Assembly: GCA_035461245.1 (NCBI GenBank)
Contig: DATHVP010000143.1
Span: 124,001 to 188,000, forward strand
DNA length: 64,000 bases
Direction of reading: 5' to 3'
DNA from: SH-MAG3 sp035461245
Lineage (GTDB): Bacteria; Gemmatimonadota; Gemmatimonadetes; Longimicrobiales; RSA9
Part shown: positions 58,955 to 64,000 of the stretch, in pieces
Layout of the letters: each line of letters opens with the position of its first letter
Numbering within the stretch: the first letter of the stretch is position 1
Translations under genes and position numbers: made by a program
Notes under the pieces: generated by a model
Seen by the model: only the letters and a program-made list of their open reading frames with translations
Database searches by the model: none
Told to the model about the DNA's origin: nothing

Positions 58955-59265
58955 CGGACCCGGGCCGGCACATGACGGACCGCAACCCGTTCGAGCCACT
59001 GGACGGTCCGGTCGCCGACAGCATGGATCTCCACGGCATGACCGGCGTGGAGGCCACCGACGCCGCCCGGGCCTTCATCCTCCGGGCACGTCGGCGGTCG
59101 CCGGGCGGGCTCGTCCACATCATTACCGGCAGGGGCCGCGGCTCACCTGGCAGGCCGGTCCTGAAGACGAGGATACGCACACTGCTCCGGTCAGGCGTCC
59201 TGCCCGTGGAGGACTGGGGTGAGGACCTGACGGGCGGCGGATTCCTTGTGCGTCTGAGCAATTAA
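58951..59265 (+). CDS. Smr-domain protein
   Basis: A 104-residue protein carrying a stand-alone Smr domain: SMDLHGMTGVEATDAARAFI, then HIITGRGRGSPGRPVLKTRI. The LDLHG and GxGxxSxxG-type motifs are those of MutS2-type nicking nucleases and ribosome-rescue Smr proteins. The GTG start (58951) overlaps the previous stop (GTGA); an ATG at 58972 would trim seven residues and is also possible. Its place after a COG3044 ATPase gives an ATPase-plus-Smr pairing reminiscent of a split MutS2. Confidence 0.82.
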   Translation: MTDPGRHMTDRNPFEPLDGPVADSMDLHGMTGVEATDAARAFILRARRRSPGGLVHIITGRGRGSPGRPVLKTRIRTLLRSGVLPVEDWGEDLTGGGFLVRLSN

Positions 59266-59382
59266 TCGCGGAACATCAGCCGGACTCCCCCGAAATCGTC
59301 GATCCCGGGAGGACGTGGATCGGGTGCAGGAGTTGCATTGAGTTCCCGCACTATGAGCGCAACCAGGTCGGGGGAGTCCCAT

Positions 59383-61101
59383 ATGAAGTCTGGCCCGGAA
59401 GGGGACGGGCACGGCGAGGACGTGGCATCGAAGGTCTTCATTGCCGGCGGCGAGATGGGCCGCCTGTGCAGGGAAAAGGACTGGTCGGGCACGAGTCTCG
59501 GACCCGTGGAGCAGTGGCCGCAGAGCCTGCGCACCGCCGCCGGCATGAGCGTGGCCCAGGGTATCCCCCGCAACCTGTGCTGGGGCCCGGACCTGCTGCA
59601 GATCTACAATGATGCGTACCGCGAGATCCTGGCCGACAAGCACCCCGAGAGTCTGGGCCGGTCGGTGCTGTGCAGCTGGGCCGAGATCCGAGACGAGATC
59701 GAGCCGCTGTTCGAGCGTGTGCTCCAGGGCGAGACCGTCTACTTCGAGGACCTGCTGCTGCGCGTCGAGAGGAACGGGCGGCTGGAGGACGCGTACTTCA
59801 CATTCTCGTACAGCCCGGTACCGACGGAGACGGGCGACGTCGGCGGCGTCCTCATCAACGCCCTGGAAACGACCCAGCAGGTCCGCGCCAGGGCCGTGCA
59901 CGCGGAGAGGGACCGGCTCCTCGAGGCCCTCGACCTGGAACGGGCCCGGCTGGAGTACGTGTTCCAGCAGGCGCCGTCCTTCCTGGCCGTGCTGCGGGGC
60001 CCGGACCACGTGTTCGAACTGGCGAACGACGCATACTACCAGCTCATCGGCGAACGGGACCTGATCGGCCGGCCCATCCGGGAGGCACTGCCCGAGGTGA
60101 TGGACCAGGGATTCGCCGACCTGCTCGATTCCGTCCGCGAGAGCGGGGAGCCGTTCATCGGACGGGAGGTGTCGGTGCTGCTGGCAGTAGAGCCGGGCGA
60201 GCCGCCGCAGGAGCGGTTCGTCGACTTCGTGTACCTGCCCATCCTGGAGCCTGACGGCAGCCGATCGGGCGTCATTGCCCACGGCTACGATGTGACGGAG
60301 CAGGTCCATGCCCGGCGACAGGTAGAGCAGCTGCTGCAGGAAAGTGAACAGGCCCGGCGGGACGCCGAGGCCGCCCGGGCCGAGGCGGAGGCCGCGAACC
60401 GCGCCAAGTCGGACTTCCTGGCGTCCATGAGCCACGAGCTGCGGACACCCCTGAACGCCATCGGCGGCTACGCGGACCTGATTGACATGGAGATCCACGG
60501 CCCGGTCACGGATGAACAGCGGGCGGCGTTGCAGCGCATCGCCATGAACCAGCGGCACCTGCTCACCCTCATCAACGATATCCTGTCCTTCGCCAAGCTC
60601 GAGGCCGGCCGGGTGGAGTTCGAGATCCGCCCGCTCCAGGCGGCAGCGCTGCTGGACAGTGTCGAGCCGCTGGTCGCGCCGCTGGCGAACAGCCAGGACA
60701 TCGCGTACTCCGTGACGGCCTGTGACCCTGCGCTCTGGCTTCATGGCGACGAGGAGCGGGTCCGTCAGATCCTGCTCAACCTGGTGACCAACGCCATCAA
60801 GTTCACGCCTGCTGGTGGGTTCGTGGCGCTGACCTGCACCGGCGATGGCGAAAGGATCCACATTCACGTGCAGGACAACGGCGTCGGCATTGCCGAGGAC
60901 AAGCAGGACCGGATCTTCGATCCGTTCACCCAGGCCGACCGCCGGCTGGATCACCCCCAGGCCGGTGTGGGGCTGGGCCTCGCCATCAGCCGCGACCTGG
61001 CCCGGGGCATGGGCGGCGACCTGGGCGTGGTGAGCAAGCCAGCCGCCGGGTCCACCTTCACCCTCACCCTGCCGGCCTGCGCCGATCCCGCCCAGGCGTG
61101 A
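59383..61101 (+). CDS. Double-PAS sensor histidine kinase
   Basis: A 572-residue soluble kinase. PAS 1 (~30-185; EKDWSGTSLGPVEQWPQSLRTA, YNDAYREIL, KHPESLG) is of the type often found at the start of hybrid kinases. PAS 2 (~190-320) leads to a long coil rich in Ala/Arg/Glu, HisKA with His351 in MSHELRTPLN, and HATPase_c with N-box NAIKF, DNGVGI and GVGLGLAI. No receiver domain or cognate regulator nearby. ATG 59383 is chosen for GGGGGAG six bases upstream over ATG 59353 and TTG 59338. Confidence 0.92.
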   Translation: MKSGPEGDGHGEDVASKVFIAGGEMGRLCREKDWSGTSLGPVEQWPQSLRTAAGMSVAQGIPRNLCWGPDLLQIYNDAYREILADKHPESLGRSVLCSWAEIRDEIEPLFERVLQGETVYFEDLLLRVERNGRLEDAYFTFSYSPVPTETGDVGGVLINALETTQQVRARAVHAERDRLLEALDLERARLEYVFQQAPSFLAVLRGPDHVFELANDAYYQLIGERDLIGRPIREALPEVMDQGFADLLDSVRESGEPFIGREVSVLLAVEPGEPPQERFVDFVYLPILEPDGSRSGVIAHGYDVTEQVHARRQVEQLLQESEQARRDAEAARAEAEAANRAKSDFLASMSHELRTPLNAIGGYADLIDMEIHGPVTDEQRAALQRIAMNQRHLLTLINDILSFAKLEAGRVEFEIRPLQAAALLDSVEPLVAPLANSQDIAYSVTACDPALWLHGDEERVRQILLNLVTNAIKFTPAGGFVALTCTGDGERIHIHVQDNGVGIAEDKQDRIFDPFTQADRRLDHPQAGVGLGLAISRDLARGMGGDLGVVSKPAAGSTFTLTLPACADPAQA

Positions 61102-61301
61102 GGTTGCCGCTGGATTCCGGTGCCCATGCCGGTCAAGAGTATGGCTTTACCTGCGCCGCCGCTGCATTGTAGGTGGCAGTCACGTAAAACGCGCGGCCGC
61201 AGGAGCAACCTGGCCGCCTGATCCAGAGACAACCAGCAGACCAGGTCGGGCCATCCGTGAGGGCGGCCCCATGCCGGGCAGGCGCCCGACGGGAAAGCGT
61301 C

Positions 61302-62486
61302 ATGACAGGTATCACCGGATCCGACATCCGGAGCAGGGCCGCGTCCCTGATGGCCGCGGCGACACTGCTCGTATCCTTCGCCGGGTGTGCTGATGGCAGC
61401 GACGACGCGTGGGATGGCACCATCACTACCCTGCCGAGCGGCGCGCGCCTGGTTCAGAACCCGGCCACGGGCGTCTGGCGCAGTGGTGAAGCCTGGCGGG
61501 TGGAGGAGGAGCTCCGCATCGGTTCGTCGGTGGGCGATGGCCCCGACGTCTTCAGCGTCGTGTTCGCGCTGGATAGCGACGATGCCGGGAACATCTACGC
61601 CTTTGACACCATGTCCCGGGAGCTGCGCGTGTTCGGGCACGATGGCACGCACCTGCGCAGCTACGGCAGGCAGGGCGGCGGCCCAGGCGAGTTCGAGGCG
61701 GTGATTGGCCTGCGCGTGCGCGAGGCCGGCGAGACCTGGATCGTGGACATGCAGAATGCGCGGTACACGGTGCTCCGGGCTGACAGCGTGGCCGTCCATC
61801 CGCGGCCCGCGGGGATGTATCGTCCGCCCTGGATCGGCGGGTTCACGGCGGACGGCGTGTTCCACGACGTCGCAGCCATCCGTGACGGCGAGGTGCTGAT
61901 CCGGGTGGCGCCGGATGGCACGGTGCAGGACAGCGTGTGGCTGCCGTTCCCGGACCTGCCCCAGCCGCGACGGGGCAGCATCACGTTCGACCTGCCCTTC
62001 GGACCGCAGCACCTCCGGGCGTTCGACCCGACGGGCGCCGTTTGGACGGCGACCTCCCATGAGTACCGGCTGCACCGGGTGACCCTGGCGGGCGACACCA
62101 TCCTGACCGTCACCCATCCGCAGACGCCGCGACCGCTGGCGCCGGAAGCACGGGACTCGGTCACGCGCTACGCGCGCATGCTGGAGAACGAGGTGCGGCT
62201 GACGGTGTCGTCCGACATGATCCCACGGGAAGCCCCCGTCCTGCAGTGGCTGGCGGTTGACGACAGGGGTTATCTTTGGGTGGGCCTTGCCGGTGCCGAG
62301 GACGAACCCACGCAGGCCGACATCTACGACGGCGATGGCCGGTACCTGGGCCGGCTGGTACTGCCCTTCACGTCCATGCAGGCGTTGCCGCCGCGCTTCC
62401 GGAACGGCCGGCTCTACACCATGACCGAGGATGCACTGGGCTCGCCGGTCATCATGCGTGCACGCATTGACGGGCGCCGCGACTGA
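61302..62486 (+). CDS. 6-bladed beta-propeller lipoprotein
   Basis: A 394-residue protein with a lipoprotein-type signal (MAAATLLVSFAGC). The mature part has NHL/6-bladed-propeller-like repeats: IYAFDTMSRELRVFGHDGTHLRSYGRQGGGPGEFE is the typical blade joint with the G-x-GPGEF motif, and RLVLPFTSMQALP and PVIMRARI close the fold. Such exported propellers are abundant in Gemmatimonadota and Bacteroidota and probably bind ligands or partner proteins. GGGAAAG lies upstream of the ATG. It is not clearly linked to its neighbours. Confidence 0.8.
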   Translation: MTGITGSDIRSRAASLMAAATLLVSFAGCADGSDDAWDGTITTLPSGARLVQNPATGVWRSGEAWRVEEELRIGSSVGDGPDVFSVVFALDSDDAGNIYAFDTMSRELRVFGHDGTHLRSYGRQGGGPGEFEAVIGLRVREAGETWIVDMQNARYTVLRADSVAVHPRPAGMYRPPWIGGFTADGVFHDVAAIRDGEVLIRVAPDGTVQDSVWLPFPDLPQPRRGSITFDLPFGPQHLRAFDPTGAVWTATSHEYRLHRVTLAGDTILTVTHPQTPRPLAPEARDSVTRYARMLENEVRLTVSSDMIPREAPVLQWLAVDDRGYLWVGLAGAEDEPTQADIYDGDGRYLGRLVLPFTSMQALPPRFRNGRLYTMTEDALGSPVIMRARIDGRRD

Positions 62487-62554
62487 TGCGGCGACCGAAC
62501 CACCAGCCGCAGCCGGCCGGAGCGGCGGCCGGTACCTGAACGCGGAGAACGGGC

Positions 62555-63121
62555 ATGGAGTCGGTCTTCGTATGGTGCATGGGGCTCGGCGCTGTCGTGC
62601 TGGCCGGGCAGATCGTCCTCACCCTCGTCGGCTTCGGCGAGGGCGGGCCGGACCTCGTGGACGACGTGGATGGTGCGTCCGGCGCACTGAACCTTCTGTC
62701 GGTGCGGTCGCTGTCGGCCGGGGCCGTGGTGTTCGGCGCTGCCGGCCTGCTCCTGCTGGGGCGGCTGCCCGGGGCGCTGGCCTGGAGCGCCGGCCTGCTG
62801 GCGCTGGGGCCGGCCGTCGGCGCCGCCTGGATCACGGCGTACCTCACACGCCTGATGCACCGCGCCGAGACATCCGGCAACCTGCGCCTGGACGGCGCGG
62901 TGGGACAGATCGGCACCGTCTACCTGCGGGTGCCGCCGGCGGGCGAAGGCACCGGCATCGTCCAGTTCACGCTGCAGGGCCGGACCGTGGAACTTTCCGC
63001 ACGGACGAATGACGCCGAGGCCCTTGCCACCGGCGCCAACGTCCTCGTCATCTCGGTGGATCCCGAGGATGGGACCGCCGACGTCATCGCTACCACCAAC
63101 ATCGAAGGGCTCGAACCATGA
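62555..63121 (+). CDS. NfeD-like/YuaF-type membrane protein
   Basis: A 188-residue protein with about three membrane helices (FVWCMGLGAVVLAGQIVLTLVGF; AGAVVFGAAGLLLLGRLPG; LLALGPAVGAAWITAYL) and a C-terminal beta-barrel OB-like domain (LDGAVGQIGTVYLRVP, VLVISVDPEDGTADV). That is the layout of short NfeD/YuaF proteins that always accompany flotillins and help organise membrane microdomains. Its TGA overlaps the flotillin ATG (ATGA), confirming the pairing. Confidence 0.85.
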   Translation: MESVFVWCMGLGAVVLAGQIVLTLVGFGEGGPDLVDDVDGASGALNLLSVRSLSAGAVVFGAAGLLLLGRLPGALAWSAGLLALGPAVGAAWITAYLTRLMHRAETSGNLRLDGAVGQIGTVYLRVPPAGEGTGIVQFTLQGRTVELSARTNDAEALATGANVLVISVDPEDGTADVIATTNIEGLEP

Positions 63122-64000
63122 TCCACGCCAGCCTCCTTCTGCTGCAGACCGTGCCTGACGGTCTCGCCGCGAACCCGGCCGTCATCGGTATCGGCGCCCT
63201 GGCGCTGGTGCTGTTCAGCCTGGTCGTCACGTTCGTCAAGTACTTCAAGCGGTGTCCCGCCAACCAGGTGCTGGTCATCTCGGGCAAGGTCGGCACCGGC
63301 CAGTCGGCCAAGATCATCAGCGGCGGCGGCACCTTCGTCGTGCCGGTGCTCCAGGAATGGGCGTTCCTGGACCTGACGCCGCTGCAGATCGACATCAACC
63401 TGATGGACGCACTGTCGCTGGAGAACATCCGCGTGCAGGTGCCCAGCCAGGTGACAGTGGCGGTGGGCGACACGGACGAGTACCAGCGCAACGCCGCGGC
63501 GCGCATCCTGAACCTGTCGCCGCAGGAGATCAGCGCCATGGCGGCCAACCTGATCTTCGGCCAGATGCGCCAGGTCATCGCGTCCATGAAGATCGAGGAC
63601 ATCAACCGCGACCGCGACCAGTTTCGCTCCAACATCGAGCACGCGCTGGAGCCGGAGCTGAAGAAGATCGGCCTGCGCCTCATCAACGTGAACATCAAGG
63701 ACCTCAATGACGCGTCCGGTTACATCGAGGCTATCGGCCGCGAGGCCGGCGCCCGCGCAGTGAACAAGGCCAAGGGCGACGTCGCAGTGCAGGAGAAGCT
63801 GGGCGCCATTGCCGTCGCGCAGGCGAACCAGGAGAAGGACACCGAGGTCGCCAACGCGGACCGCACCCGCGAGATCGGCGTGAAGACGGCCGAGCGGGAC
63901 ACGGCCGTGCGCATCGCCGACCTGGACCGGGAGACGGAAGTCGCACGCCAGCGCGCCGAGTTCCTGCGCGACACGGAGATCGCGTCGGCCGACCAGGACC
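63118..64000 (+). CDS. Flotillin-like SPFH protein (C-terminus beyond window)
   Basis: 294 residues are visible and the frame runs off the right edge. An N-terminal membrane helix (AVIGIGALALVLFSLVVTFV) is followed by the SPFH/PHB domain (PANQVLVISGKVGTGQSAKIISGGGTFVVPVLQEWAFLDLTPLQI, then LRLINVNIKDLND). The coiled Ala/Glu-rich flotillin repeat region begins (EKDTEVANADRTREIGVKTAERD). Flotillins scaffold lipid-ordered microdomains at the inner membrane. Translationally coupled to the NfeD-like gene by an ATGA overlap. Confidence 0.93.
   Translation, partial: MIHASLLLLQTVPDGLAANPAVIGIGALALVLFSLVVTFVKYFKRCPANQVLVISGKVGTGQSAKIISGGGTFVVPVLQEWAFLDLTPLQIDINLMDALSLENIRVQVPSQVTVAVGDTDEYQRNAAARILNLSPQEISAMAANLIFGQMRQVIASMKIEDINRDRDQFRSNIEHALEPELKKIGLRLINVNIKDLNDASGYIEAIGREAGARAVNKAKGDVAVQEKLGAIAVAQANQEKDTEVANADRTREIGVKTAERDTAVRIADLDRETEVARQRAEFLRDTEIASADQD

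Overview
This window is chromosomal DNA of very high G+C (roughly 70%) from a didermic bacterium. It encodes many lipoproteins, an outer-membrane barrel-like protein, two large single-chain MacB/FtsX-type permeases of the kind abundant in Acidobacteriota and Gemmatimonadota, a BNR/sortilin-like exported propeller and an exported S9 peptidase. I infer Gemmatimonadota or a close relative. No rRNA, tRNA, CRISPR array, phage module or transposase gene was seen. Both ends cut genes: an amidase-like gene on the left and a flotillin on the right.

Layout. 1-3.7 kb is a minus-strand operon (cupin, atypical SDR, ilvE, cytosolic BtuF-like protein) followed by the start of an exported amidase. 3.9-6.2 kb holds a lipoprotein and a DUF222/HNH nuclease. 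6.2-12 kb is a minus-strand run: tex, large permease, trmO, DUF488. 12-18.6 kb holds a zinc peptidase, a DUF4382 lipoprotein, an S9 peptidase and an L,D-transpeptidase. 18.7-26 kb holds a TlpA-like thioredoxin overlapping ackA, a membrane-anchored alpha/beta hydrolase and two overlapping lipoprotein genes. 26.4-28.9 kb is an ArsR-methyltransferase fusion overlapping ahcY. 29.2-29.5 kb is a non-coding 83-bp tandem array. 29.6-33.5 kb holds a second large permease, divergent from a chorismate mutase-pheA operon with a Phe-rich leader peptide and attenuator. 33.7-39.2 kb holds a degenerate receiver protein, the BNR propeller and a PAS histidine kinase. 39.3-44.1 kb is an overlapping four-gene cassette (two GT4 glycosyltransferases, a flippase-like membrane protein, a GMC oxidoreductase). 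44.2-48.9 kb is an FmdB zinc ribbon plus an AttEFGH-like ABC cassette. 48.8-53.9 kb holds a CPA2 antiporter-USP-EIIA fusion divergent from hrpB. 54-64 kb holds a GGDEF-EAL protein, a BON protein, a COG3044 ATPase, an Smr protein, a second PAS kinase, a 6-bladed propeller lipoprotein and a NfeD-like/flotillin pair.

The most striking non-coding signals are: (i) a complete phenylalanine attenuator upstream of pheA, with a possibly leaderless leader peptide; (ii) two 208/209-bp elements with the same 24-bp terminal inverted repeats but unrelated interiors; (iii) an array of four 83-bp units, each able to fold almost entirely into two hairpins; (iv) recurring intergenic hexamer runs built from GGGATC and GTAAAC; and (v) several genes with -10-like hexamers placed as expected for leaderless mRNAs. 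All functional statements rest on reading motifs in the translated sequence. No database search was run.
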